Of a stretch of DNA of 64,000 nt, positions 7,456-16,094 are shown piece after piece. Origin of the DNA: Enterobacteriaceae bacterium 4M9 (GTDB lineage Bacteria > Pseudomonadota > Gammaproteobacteria > Enterobacterales > Enterobacteriaceae); NCBI GenBank assembly GCA_010092695.1, contig JAADJJ010000001.1, forward strand, positions 1,612,001 through 1,676,000, written 5' to 3'. The translations under genes and the position numbers were made by a program. The notes below the pieces were generated by a model, which saw only the letters and a program-made list of their open reading frames with translations, was not told where the DNA came from and ran no database searches. The stretch's first letter is position 1. Every line of letters starts with the position of its first letter.

Positions 7456-8896
7456 ACAGCTCAATCGGGCTGACCACCGGGTAGTTTTCTGCCAGCTGCT
7501 GGCGCTGCATCTGCTGTTTATCCTGCTCCTGCAAATAGCCAACCAGGCTCAGGTGGTATTTGCGGATATTTTCCACATAGGCGTAGGCCTCATGCCCGCG
7601 GGCGTAGCCCCAGGTAGTGTTTTTGTAATACGCCTTCTGGCTCAGCAACGGTAGCGTCTGTTTCACGTCTGCCCAGCTGTCAGGATTGCCCTTTAAGCGT
7701 GCCGTGAGGTTGCGGGCATCGAGCATATGGGCATAGCCCATGTTATACGCCGCCAGCGCATACCAGATGCGCTCATCTTCCGGCACCGTCTCCGGCACTT
7801 TCTCCATCATGACCTGCAAATAGCGCGCGCCGCCGCTGATGCTTTGCTCCGGGTTCAGCCTGTCGCTTAAGCCCAGGCTTTGCGCCGTGTTGCGTGTGAG
7901 CATCATAATGCCGCGCACGCCGGTGGGTGAGGTTGCCTGGCTGTCCCAGTGGGATTCCTGGTAGGCAATGGCGGCCAGCAACCGCCAGTCGATATCGGTG
8001 GCGTATTTCTCAAACAGGGGCTGCAGGTCGGGCAGCACCCTGTCCACCGCGCGCAGGAAACTGCGGGTATCCACATAGTCAAAATTACCCACATGTCCGA
8101 GATATTTCTCTTCCAGCCGCGCCAGCGTACCGCTGTTATTCATCTGATTAAAGAAATCGAGCATTGCGGCAGACAGGCTGTCGTCGTTGCCGCGCAGACT
8201 AAACCAGGTGACGGGCTGTTCATCGGTGACATCCAGCGCGACCGCAAGTTGTGGGTGGATACGCTGGAACATGCTGATGGCGACTGAATCGGCGATGGTA
8301 TAAGCAATGCTGCCATCGACAACCTTACGCAGCAGAGCGGTGGTATTTTGTTTGTCATCAATCGCCCAGCTGAGGTCAGGATACTTACTTTCTTTCAGCG
8401 CGCGTAAATCGCTCAGCACGGCAAGTCCTGGCGCCAGCACCAGCTGCTCCTCCTGCACATTACTGAGGGTTTTTGGACGAGGGGCTCCCATCCGGTACAC
8501 CATTTGTTGGGAGACAGAGTAATAGGCAGGACCTGCATTATATTGTTTACTACGATCGCTGTTGTAGACCAGGCCGGCAGCAAGCACGTCTGCGCTCCCG
8601 CTGTCCAGGTCGTCAAATAATTTATCGATACCCGAGCGCACGGTTATCTGAAGCTTTACGCCCAGATAATCGGCAAATCCCTGCGCCAGCTCGTAATCAA
8701 GTCCGCTGTCTTTGCCGTTGACGCGGGTTAGCGTCAATGGTGTTGCAACCGTGCTCACGCGCAGCACACCGCGCGCTTTTATTTCAGCAATTCGGTTTTC
8801 GGCTTTGCTGGTCCAGGGGACGGACGGCCAGAGTGCCATGGCCAGAAGCAGGGTCACAACACCGATAAGCAGATAATTAAGCTTTAGCTTTTTCAA
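7346..8896 (-). CDS. mltF: Membrane-bound lytic murein transglycosylase F
   Basis: MltF cleaves the MurNAc-GlcNAc bond with formation of anhydro-MurNAc. An N-terminal membrane anchor (LKKLKLNYLLIGVVTLLLAM) is followed by a periplasmic SBP_bac_3-like domain (about residues 35-255) and a C-terminal SLT domain whose IAYQESHWDSQATSPTGVRG contains the catalytic glutamate. The TTG at 8896 aligns with the E. coli start; an in-frame TTG at 8929 would add 11 residues, and neither has a strong ribosome-binding site. The last 35 or so residues (PVFGSLPLAPSVAGG onward) are encoded antisense to tadA and look unrelated to the E. coli tail. It converges on tadA. Confidence 0.9.
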   Translation of the reverse strand: MKKLKLNYLLIGVVTLLLAMALWPSVPWTSKAENRIAEIKARGVLRVSTVATPLTLTRVNGKDSGLDYELAQGFADYLGVKLQITVRSGIDKLFDDLDSGSADVLAAGLVYNSDRSKQYNAGPAYYSVSQQMVYRMGAPRPKTLSNVQEEQLVLAPGLAVLSDLRALKESKYPDLSWAIDDKQNTTALLRKVVDGSIAYTIADSVAISMFQRIHPQLAVALDVTDEQPVTWFSLRGNDDSLSAAMLDFFNQMNNSGTLARLEEKYLGHVGNFDYVDTRSFLRAVDRVLPDLQPLFEKYATDIDWRLLAAIAYQESHWDSQATSPTGVRGIMMLTRNTAQSLGLSDRLNPEQSISGGARYLQVMMEKVPETVPEDERIWYALAAYNMGYAHMLDARNLTARLKGNPDSWADVKQTLPLLSQKAYYKNTTWGYARGHEAYAYVENIRKYHLSLVGYLQEQDKQQMQRQQLAENYPVVSPIELFTPVFGSLPLAPSVAGGAHERNRSAESSTLAQAHLP

Positions 8897-9062
8897 TAAG
8901 TTAAATCTCTGCGGTGCCTGAAATCTCAATAAGGGACAATGATGAACTACAGATTGTACGGTTTAAGGCGAGCAGCATTTTGCTCAACAATGCGTATGCT
9001 GGCAACTCTTGCGGCACAATTTGTGCACAAAATATCATACAGGGTGTGACGATTTTATTTCT

Positions 9063-9078
9063 ACGCAAACGGTTTCGT
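9063..9078 (+). promoter_or_regulatory. PurR operator of purL
   Basis: ACGCAAACGGTTTCGT differs from the PurR consensus ACGCAAACGTTTTCGT at one position. It overlaps the expected -35 region of a promoter with a TATAAT -10 box at 9096-9101, so PurR with hypoxanthine or guanine would block RNA polymerase, as known for E. coli purL. Confidence 0.9.
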
Positions 9079-9165
9079 CGGGGCTGCGGATTCTCTATAA
9101 TGACGCCCGTTTTCCCCGGACGCCCGTAAGGGCGCCATACAGCCGCTTCGAAGACGAGAGATCTT

Positions 9166-12100
9166 ATGATGGAAATTCTGCGTGGTTCGCCCGCCCTGTC
9201 GACCTTCCGTATTAACAAACTTCTGGATAGTTTTAAGGCGGCCCAACTGCCGGTGAAGGGAATATACGCAGAGTATATGCATTTTGCTGAACTCACCGCC
9301 CCCCTCGACGATGAAGCACGCACCCGCCTGACGCGGCTGCTGAAATACGGCCCAACCATTGAAGAAAATGCTCCTGAGGGTACGCTGATTCTGGTAACGC
9401 CGCGTCCTGGCACGTTGTCGCCGTGGTCATCTAAAGCCACCGACATCGCCCGCAACTGCGCCCTGACGCAAGTTAAACGACTTGAGCGCGGTGTGGCGTA
9501 TTACATTCATGGCGATGTGCTGAGTGAGGCACAGCTGAAGGCCGTTGGCGCGCTGCTGCATGACCGCATGATGGAAACGGTATTCAGCACGTTTGAACAG
9601 GCGCAGGCGCTGTTTGCTTACCATGAACCAATGCCGGTACAAAGTGTTGACCTGCTGGGACAGGGGCGTGAAGCACTGGTTGAGGCCAATATTCGCCTCG
9701 GGCTGGCGCTGGCGGAAGACGAAATTGATTATCTGCAGGCGGCGTTTACCCGACTGGGCCGCAACCCGAACGATATCGAACTGTATATGTTTGCCCAGGC
9801 GAACTCTGAGCATTGCCGCCATAAAATCTTTAACGCCGACTGGGTTATCGACGGCGAGTCTCAGTCCAAATCGCTGTTCAAAATGATTAAAAATACCTTC
9901 GAACAGACGCCGGACTTTGTGTTGTCAGCCTATAAAGACAACGCTGCGGTGATGGAAGGCTCTGAGGTTGGCCGCTTCTTTGCCGATGCCGATGGTGACC
10001 GCTATGCCTGGCACCAGGAGCCCGCACATATCCTGATGAAAGTGGAAACCCACAACCACCCGACCGCCATTTCACCGTGGCCTGGCGCGGCAACCGGTTC
10101 CGGCGGGGAAATTCGTGATGAAGGCGCAACCGGGCGCGGCGCTAAACCTAAAGCCGGGCTGGTGGGCTTCTCGGTCTCTAACCTGCGTATTCCGGGCTTC
10201 GAGCAGCCGTGGGAGCAGGACTTTGGTCGCCCTGAACGTATTGTCTCCGCGCTGGATATCATGACCGAAGGCCCGCTTGGCGGCGCTGCGTTTAATAACG
10301 AATTTGGTCGTCCGGCGCTGAATGGCTATTTCCGTACCTATGAAGAACAGGTGGACAGCCACAATGGCTGCGAGCTGCGCGGCTATCACAAACCCATCAT
10401 GCTGGCAGGCGGTATTGGTAACATCCGCGCTGACCACGTGCAGAAAGGCGAAATCCCACCCGGCGCGAAGCTGATTGTACTGGGCGGCCCGGCGATGAAC
10501 ATTGGCCTGGGCGGCGGTGCGGCATCGTCAATGGCATCCGGTCAGTCTGATGCCGACCTGGATTTTGCGTCCGTACAGCGTGATAACCCGGAAATGGAGC
10601 GCCGCTGTCAGGAAGTGATTGACCGCTGCTGGCAGCTTGGCGATGACAACCCGATTCTGTTTATTCATGACGTGGGCGCGGGCGGCCTGTCTAACGCCAT
10701 GCCGGAGCTGGTAAGCGACGGCGGGCGCGGCGGTCGCTTTGAATTGCGTGATATTCTCAGCGACGAGCCAGGTATGAGCCCGCTGGAAGTGTGGTGCAAC
10801 GAATCTCAGGAGCGCTACGTGCTGGCGGTGGCACCGGAGCAGTTGGCACTGTTTGATGCGCTGTGCCAGCGCGAGCGCGCACCGTACGCGGTGATTGGCG
10901 AAGCGACGCAGGAGCAGCATCTGACCCTCAATGACAGCCACTTCGACAACCAGCCTATCGATATGCCGCTGGACGTGCTGTTAGGCAAAACGCCGAAAAT
11001 GACCCGCGACGTTGCTACCCGCAAGGCCAGTGGCAAAGCACTGAACCTGGCGGGCGTTGAACTGCGTGATGCCGTTAAGCGCGTGCTGCATCTGCCGGCC
11101 GTTGCGGAAAAAACCTTCCTTATTACCATCGGCGATCGCTCAGTAACCGGCATGGTCGCACGCGACCAGATGGTAGGGCCGTGGCAGGTGCCAGTGGCAA
11201 ACTGTGCAGTGACCACGGCAAGCCTCGACAGCTACTACGGCGAGGCGATGGCAATCGGCGAGCGCGCTCCGGTGGCGCTGCTCGACTTTGCGGCTTCTGC
11301 ACGTCTGGCCGTCGGTGAGGCGCTGACCAATATTGCCAGTACCCGCATTGGCGACCTCAAGCGCGTGAAGCTTTCTGCTAACTGGATGGCGGCAGCCGGG
11401 CACCCTGGCGAAGATGCCGGATTGTACGAGGCGGTCAAAGCGGTGGGCGAGGAGTTGTGTCCGGCGCTGGGGCTGACTATTCCGGTGGGCAAAGACTCCA
11501 TGTCGATGAAAACCCGCTGGCAGGAAGGCAGCGAGCAGCGCGAAATGACCTCGCCGCTCTCACTGGTGATTTCTGCCTTTGGCCGCGTGGAGGACGTACG
11601 CCAGACTGTCACACCGCAGCTTCATACTGATGACAACGCACTGCTGCTTATCGACCTGGGCAAAGGCCACAATGCGCTGGGTGCGACGGCACTGGCGCAG
11701 GTCTATCGTCAGTTGGGCGACAAACCTGCGGATGTGCGTGACGTGCAGCAGCTGAAAGGCTTTTTCGATGCCATTCAGGCGCTGTTGGCACAGGGTAAAC
11801 TGCTGGCCTATCACGACCGTGGCGACGGTGGCCTGCTGGTGACGCTCGCAGAAATGGCCTTTGCAGGCCACTGTGGCCTGGAGGCAGATATTGCCACACC
11901 TGGCAACGACCACCTGGCTGCGCTGTTTAACGAGGAGCTGGGGGCGGTGATTCAGGTCGCCGCCGCAGAGCGTGACTATGTTGAAAACGTGCTGCGTGAC
12001 TATGGTCTGGCAGACTGCGTGCATTATCTCGGTAAGGCCGTGCAGGGCGACCGTTTTCTACTGAAGGCGGGCGAACAAACCGTGTTCACTGAAAGCCGCA

Positions 12101-13053
12101 CTCAGCTGCGCATGTGGTGGGCTGAAACCACCTGGCAGATGCAGCGCCTGCGCGACAACCCAGTCTGTGCCGACAGCGAGCACGACGCCAAACGCAACGA
12201 CGCCGATCCGGGTCTGAACGTGAAGCTGTCGTTTGATATGAATGAGGACGTAGCGGCACCGTATATCGCGACCGGCGCGCGACCAAAAGTCGCTGTGCTG
12301 CGTGAGCAGGGCGTCAACTCGCATGTGGAAATGGCGGCAGCGTTCGACAGAGCGGGTTTTGAGGCTGTGGATGTGCACATGAGCGACCTGCTTGCCGGGC
12401 GTCGCAATCTGGAGTCTTTCCATACGCTGGTGGCGTGCGGTGGCTTCTCCTACGGCGATGTTCTTGGCGCAGGCGAGGGCTGGGCAAAATCCATTCTGTT
12501 TAATGCCCAGGTGCGCGACGAGTTTGAACGCTTCTTCCATCGCCCGCAGACGCTGGCACTAGGCGTATGTAACGGCTGCCAGATGATGTCTAACCTGCGT
12601 GAGCTGATTCCCGGCAGCGACCTGTGGCCGCGTTTTGTGCGCAACCAGTCAGAACGTTTTGAAGCACGCTTCAGCCTGGTGGAGGTGAGCGCCAGTTCAT
12701 CGCTGTTGCTCGATGGCATGGTGGGTTCTCGCCTGCCTATTGCCGTTTCTCACGGCGAAGGGCAGGTGGAGTTCCGTGATGCGGCGCAGCTGGCACAGCT
12801 GGAAAGCAAAGGGCTGGTGGCAATGCGCTACGTGGATAACTTTGGCAAGGTCACCCAGGCTTATCCGGCTAACCCGAACGGTTCAGTGAATGGGATCACT
12901 GCGGTTGCCAGCGAAAGTGGCCGTGTGACGATTATGATGCCGCACCCGGAACGCGTGTTCCGCAGCGTTGCTAACTCCTGGCATCCGCAGGACTGGAATG
13001 AAGATGGTCCGTGGATGCGCTTGTTCCGTAATGCGCACAAACAGTTAGGTTAA
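9166..13053 (+). CDS. purL: Phosphoribosylformylglycinamidine synthase
   Basis: PurL makes FGAM from FGAR, glutamine and ATP, the fourth step of purine synthesis. The 1295 residues equal the E. coli length. The single chain carries an N-terminal PurS-like part, two AIRS-like synthetase halves (for example KVETHNHPTAISPWPGAATG and IPVGKDSMSMKT) and a C-terminal class I glutamine amidotransferase with the nucleophile in GVCNGCQMM (about Cys1135) and His1260/Glu1262 in PHPERVF. The ATG at 9166 gives the known start MMEILRGSPAL. It is a single gene with its own PurR-regulated promoter; the sRNA gene glmY follows. Confidence 0.98.
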   Translation: MMEILRGSPALSTFRINKLLDSFKAAQLPVKGIYAEYMHFAELTAPLDDEARTRLTRLLKYGPTIEENAPEGTLILVTPRPGTLSPWSSKATDIARNCALTQVKRLERGVAYYIHGDVLSEAQLKAVGALLHDRMMETVFSTFEQAQALFAYHEPMPVQSVDLLGQGREALVEANIRLGLALAEDEIDYLQAAFTRLGRNPNDIELYMFAQANSEHCRHKIFNADWVIDGESQSKSLFKMIKNTFEQTPDFVLSAYKDNAAVMEGSEVGRFFADADGDRYAWHQEPAHILMKVETHNHPTAISPWPGAATGSGGEIRDEGATGRGAKPKAGLVGFSVSNLRIPGFEQPWEQDFGRPERIVSALDIMTEGPLGGAAFNNEFGRPALNGYFRTYEEQVDSHNGCELRGYHKPIMLAGGIGNIRADHVQKGEIPPGAKLIVLGGPAMNIGLGGGAASSMASGQSDADLDFASVQRDNPEMERRCQEVIDRCWQLGDDNPILFIHDVGAGGLSNAMPELVSDGGRGGRFELRDILSDEPGMSPLEVWCNESQERYVLAVAPEQLALFDALCQRERAPYAVIGEATQEQHLTLNDSHFDNQPIDMPLDVLLGKTPKMTRDVATRKASGKALNLAGVELRDAVKRVLHLPAVAEKTFLITIGDRSVTGMVARDQMVGPWQVPVANCAVTTASLDSYYGEAMAIGERAPVALLDFAASARLAVGEALTNIASTRIGDLKRVKLSANWMAAAGHPGEDAGLYEAVKAVGEELCPALGLTIPVGKDSMSMKTRWQEGSEQREMTSPLSLVISAFGRVEDVRQTVTPQLHTDDNALLLIDLGKGHNALGATALAQVYRQLGDKPADVRDVQQLKGFFDAIQALLAQGKLLAYHDRGDGGLLVTLAEMAFAGHCGLEADIATPGNDHLAALFNEELGAVIQVAAAERDYVENVLRDYGLADCVHYLGKAVQGDRFLLKAGEQTVFTESRTQLRMWWAETTWQMQRLRDNPVCADSEHDAKRNDADPGLNVKLSFDMNEDVAAPYIATGARPKVAVLREQGVNSHVEMAAAFDRAGFEAVDVHMSDLLAGRRNLESFHTLVACGGFSYGDVLGAGEGWAKSILFNAQVRDEFERFFHRPQTLALGVCNGCQMMSNLRELIPGSDLWPRFVRNQSERFEARFSLVEVSASSSLLLDGMVGSRLPIAVSHGEGQVEFRDAAQLAQLESKGLVAMRYVDNFGKVTQAYPANPNGSVNGITAVASESGRVTIMMPHPERVFRSVANSWHPQDWNEDGPWMRLFRNAHKQLG

Positions 13054-13090
13054 GTCTTTACGGCGTGATGTTTTCATAGTGAAACTAAAC

Positions 13091-13204
13091 TGTCGGTAAG
13101 TTGCGACAGGATGCAAGGTTAAATGTCTCCGAAAGGAGACATTTAACTTATTGATTTATAAGGATGACATTTTTCGGTAATAACTGTGTCGGGTTTTAGC
13201 GACA
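13091..13204 (+). promoter_or_regulatory. Three GlrR activator boxes upstream of glmY
   Basis: Three copies of TGTC-N10-GACA lie at 13091-13108, 13124-13141 and 13187-13204. This is the motif known for GlrR (YfhA) upstream of glmY in E. coli. The middle copy sits inside a perfect 13-bp inverted repeat (13118-13130 / 13135-13147, loop GAAA), which could also form a hairpin after purL but has no T run. The distance of about 115-230 bp to the sigma54 promoter suits an enhancer-binding protein acting through DNA looping. Confidence 0.85.
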
Positions 13205-13292
13205 TGGCTCGGTTAAAGTTCATTTTCGATAGCTAATGCCGCGTTATTATTTTCTTTTATTTATCAATTGATTACGTTATAAATCTTAAGGC

Positions 13293-13308
13293 TGGCACGT
13301 TTCATGCA
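13293..13308 (+). promoter_or_regulatory. Sigma54 promoter of glmY
   Basis: TGGCAC-GTTTC-ATGCA fits the -24/-12 sigma54 consensus TGGCACN5TTGCW with one mismatch. The GC at 13306-13307 places +1 at about 13319-13320, where the conserved AGTGGCTCATTCACC start of GlmY begins. Three GlrR boxes upstream complete the enhancer arrangement. Confidence 0.88.
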
Positions 13309-13319
13309 ATTACTATGGC

Positions 13320-13553
13320 AGTGGCTCATTCACCTTCTTATGTCAGCCCCGCAAGGTTGCGCTACATAAACTTCGAATGACGCACAAAAAGGTGCCTGCC
13401 GTCCAACTACTGATTATTGTGACATTAGTCCTTTATCAGGCTCCGGGCGTCACGTTGAGTAAGGCACCGCCTGATTCTCGGGCCGTGGTCATGACACCAT
13501 GGACTGGACCTAATGAAGAACCCGCTTCTGACAGACAGAGGCGGGTTTTTTCT
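13320..13553 (+). ncRNA. glmY: GlmY small regulatory RNA
   Basis: The sequence from AGTGGCTCATTCACC through ACATAAACTTCGAATGACGC to CATGACACCATGGACTGGAC matches GlmY as I recall it from E. coli, and it lies in the same place between purL and glrK. GlmY binds RapZ and protects the homologous sRNA GlmZ from RNase E, so that glmS translation and amino-sugar synthesis increase when glucosamine-6-phosphate is low. The end given here is the terminator T run; the stable form is known to be shorter after 3' processing. No protein should be annotated across this stretch. Its activator GlrR is encoded just downstream. Confidence 0.88.
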
Positions 13554-13557
13554 TTTT
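13519..13557 (+). terminator. Rho-independent terminator of glmY
   Basis: AACCCGC (13519-13525) pairs with GCGGGTT (13541-13547), followed by TTTTTTCTTTTTT. It separates glmY from the heptamer array and from glrK. Confidence 0.8.
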
Positions 13558-13585
13558 TACTGACTTCTCGCGTTATCCTTATTTC

Positions 13586-13780
13586 AACCCCAAACCCCAA
13601 ACCCCAAACCCCAAACCCCAAACCCCAAACCCCAAACCCCAAACCCCAAACCCCAAACCCCAAACCCCAAACCCCAAACCCCAAACCCCAAACCCCAAAC
13701 CCCAAACCCCAAACCCCAAACCCCAAACCCCAAACCCCAAACCCCAAACCCCAAACCCCAAACCCCAAACCCCAAACCCC
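13586..13780. repeat. Perfect tandem array of AAACCCC, about 28 copies
   Basis: The 195 bp consist only of the 7-bp unit AAACCCC: 27 full units (13592-13780) plus a first unit lacking one base. The minus strand reads GGGGTTT and could form many stacked G-quadruplexes. It lies between the glmY terminator and glrK, replacing or extending what is a short intergenic region in E. coli. Flanking sequence shows no transposase, spacers or terminal repeats. The perfect identity points to recent slipped-strand expansion. Open frames through it (PKPQTPN or GFGVWGL repeats) are artefacts. The unit resembles telomere repeats only by chance of composition. Confidence 0.97.
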
Positions 13781-13899
13781 ACTATCCTGTCTGTGAAAGA
13801 CAAACCTGCTGATTATGCTGTACGCAGGCGTATTGCTGCTGTCGTTCAGGCGCTGGCTGCGTTAGCATCGGTGCCAGGAAAAACACTGAGGGAATGTTC

Positions 13900-15333
13900 T
13901 TGAAACACTGGCTTACCTTTCCCCGTTCACTGCGCCAACTGGTGATGATGGCCTTTCTGCTGGTGCTGTTACCGTTGCTGGTACTGGCGTGGCAGGCATG
14001 GCAAAGCCTGAATGCGCTCAGCGCTCAGGCGGCCTCAACCAACCGCACCACGCTCACTGATGCCCGTCGCAGTGAGGCGATGACCAACGCTGCGCTGGAA
14101 ATGGAGCGCAGCTATCGCCAGTACTGCGTGCTGGATAACCCAACGCTTGAGCGGGTGTATCAAAGCCAGCGCCAGCGTTATAGCGAAATGCTGGATGCCC
14201 ATGCGGGCGTGCTGCCTGACAAGGCGGTCTGGAAAGCGTTGCGTGAAGACCTCAACCGGCTTGCCGTGCTTAAGTGCCAGAACAGCGGACCTGAGCCTCT
14301 TGCGTCCGGCTACCTTGAGACTTTTGCTCGCGCTAATGCAGAAATGGTGCAGGCCACGCGTGCGGTGGTGTTCTCGCGCGGTCAGCAGCTACAGCAGGAG
14401 ATTGCCGAACGCGGTCAGTTCTTCGGCTGGCAGGCGCTGGGACTCTTTCTGGTCAGCCTTGCGCTGGTGATGTTGTTCACCGGCATGATAATCGGCCCGG
14501 TCAAAAGGCTGGAGCGCATGATCAATCGCCTGGGAGAAGGAAAACGTCTGAGCGACGTACAGCTTTTTCGCGGACCGCGCGAACTGCGTTCGGTCGGCCA
14601 ACGCATTATCTGGCTCAGTGAACGTCTGACATGGCTTGAGTCACAGCGCCATCAGTTTCTGCGCCATATTTCACATGAGCTGAAAACCCCGCTTGCCAGC
14701 ATGCGCGAAGGAACGGCACTGTTGGCCGATAAAGTGGTTGGTCCACTAACGGCGGAGCAGGAAGAGGTAGTCGCAATTCTTGATGACAGCAGCCGTAATC
14801 TGCAAACGCTAATAGAACAGCTCCTCGACTATAATCGCAGGCTGGCTGATACCAGCGCCCACAGCGAGCTGGTGGCGCTTGCACCATTATTTGAGCGCGT
14901 GATTGCCGCGCATTCGCTCCCTGCACGGGCTAAAAAAATGAAAACGCAGCTTGCGCTGGTGCAGCCTGAATGTATGGCAGAGCCCGGCCTGCTGTTTAGC
15001 GCGCTGGATAATCTCTACTCCAATGCGGTGCACTATGGCACTGAATCCGGTACCATTTATCTGCGCAGTCGGCTGGAGCAGGAGCGCCTGGTAATTGAGG
15101 TTGCCAATACCGGGCAGCCTATCGTGCACAGTGAAAGCGCTATGATTTTTGAGCCGTTTTTCCAGGGGAGTCAGCAACGTAAAGGTGCGGTTAAGGGAAG
15201 CGGACTGGGGTTGAGCATTGCCAGGGACTGCGTACAACAAATGCAGGGCGCTTTGAGCCTGGTGGATGATGCCCAGGCCGACGTCTGTTTTCGTATTGAG
15301 CTGCCAGCCTGGAACACAAGCAGGAACAAATGA
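13900..15333 (+). CDS. glrK: Sensor histidine kinase GlrK (QseE)
   Basis: GlrK phosphorylates GlrR. It has two membrane segments (about residues 13-36 and 175-199) around a periplasmic domain, a HAMP linker, the DHp H-box FLRHISHELKTPLASMREG (His259) and a C-terminal ATPase domain with DNLYSNAVHYG and KGSGLGLSIARD. The start is the TTG at 13900: GAGGGA lies six bases upstream and the N-terminus then aligns with E. coli. An in-frame ATG at 13894 touches the ribosome-binding site and is unlikely. It leads the glrK-qseG-glrR operon, with four-base overlaps between the genes. The 195-bp repeat lies about 120 bp upstream, in or near its promoter region. Confidence 0.95.
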   Translation: MKHWLTFPRSLRQLVMMAFLLVLLPLLVLAWQAWQSLNALSAQAASTNRTTLTDARRSEAMTNAALEMERSYRQYCVLDNPTLERVYQSQRQRYSEMLDAHAGVLPDKAVWKALREDLNRLAVLKCQNSGPEPLASGYLETFARANAEMVQATRAVVFSRGQQLQQEIAERGQFFGWQALGLFLVSLALVMLFTGMIIGPVKRLERMINRLGEGKRLSDVQLFRGPRELRSVGQRIIWLSERLTWLESQRHQFLRHISHELKTPLASMREGTALLADKVVGPLTAEQEEVVAILDDSSRNLQTLIEQLLDYNRRLADTSAHSELVALAPLFERVIAAHSLPARAKKMKTQLALVQPECMAEPGLLFSALDNLYSNAVHYGTESGTIYLRSRLEQERLVIEVANTGQPIVHSESAMIFEPFFQGSQQRKGAVKGSGLGLSIARDCVQQMQGALSLVDDAQADVCFRIELPAWNTSRNK

Positions 15334-16094
15334 AAAAAACGATGACTAGGGCAGCATGGTGCGCGGTAATAAAAAGCGCGCGACGTTTTCTTTTGCCGTC
15401 GGCGTTGCTGCTGGCGGGGTGTGTGAAAAGTGAGCATGTGAACGTTCCACAGGTCAAGCCAGAGGTGGTAGCGCCCGAACAGCAGCTTGCCGACTATCGA
15501 AATGTGGACTGTGATGCGCTGTGGCAAATGAAGGGTCAGGCCACGGAAGAGAATCCACTTTACTGGCTGCGCGGTATGGACTGCGCCCAAAGGCTGGCGC
15601 CTGCGGATGCCCGAATGCTGGCTCACCACTGGAATGAAGAGACCTGGCAGGCGGCGTTTCGCCAGAGCATTGTGCTGGCGAAAGCCCGCATCACGCCGCA
15701 GGAACGACGTCTGTATGTGATGAGACTCGATAACGTCAGTTACGCGATACCGGATTCGCTGCGCCCGCTGTATCAGCTCTGGCGTGAGAGTCAGGTGAAC
15801 GAGCTTGAACTGGTCCGTGCACGCGGGCGCTACAGCACGTTACAGGAAAATACCGATCAGGAACTGGATGGCCTGCGTCAGCAGGAAAAACACCTGCGTG
15901 CGCAGCTTGAGCAAACCACGCGTCAGTTGCAAAATCTGACCGATATTGAGCGCCAGCTTTCCAGCCGTAAATCTTCCGGTAGTTACCTTCCGACAGAAAA
16001 AAATGGCCCGGCAGACGAGAACGATGAGCTGGCGTCGCCCGGTGACAAGAAAGCGCAGGACGCTGAACAACCGCCAGAAGGGACAAAACCATGA
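15330..16094 (+). CDS. qseG: Outer-membrane lipoprotein QseG
   Basis: QseG (YfhG) is a lipoprotein linked to the GlrK/GlrR system; in enterohaemorrhagic E. coli it interacts with the kinase and promotes effector translocation. The N-terminus has a long signal sequence ending in the lipobox LLAGC, with Cys31 as the modified residue. The middle is a helical region, and about residues 150-215 form a coiled coil rich in Glu, Gln and Leu (QEKHLRAQLEQTTRQLQNL). The charged C-terminal tail is low-complexity. It overlaps glrK by four bases and glrR by four bases, so the three genes are translated together. Confidence 0.9.
   Translation: MKKTMTRAAWCAVIKSARRFLLPSALLLAGCVKSEHVNVPQVKPEVVAPEQQLADYRNVDCDALWQMKGQATEENPLYWLRGMDCAQRLAPADARMLAHHWNEETWQAAFRQSIVLAKARITPQERRLYVMRLDNVSYAIPDSLRPLYQLWRESQVNELELVRARGRYSTLQENTDQELDGLRQQEKHLRAQLEQTTRQLQNLTDIERQLSSRKSSGSYLPTEKNGPADENDELASPGDKKAQDAEQPPEGTKP

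Noticed and set aside
13586..13780. CRISPR array, or eukaryotic telomere contamination
   Set aside because: There are no spacers and the unit is 7 bp, so it is not CRISPR. The array is embedded between glmY and glrK with intact flanks, and AAACCCC is not a common eukaryotic telomere unit, so contamination is unlikely.
13377..13803. Open frames across the heptamer array giving PKPQTPN or GFGVWGL repeat proteins
   Set aside because: A 7-bp unit leaves reading frames open by chance, and the frames overlap the sRNA glmY and its terminator. No ribosome-binding site or signal peptide supports a protein.
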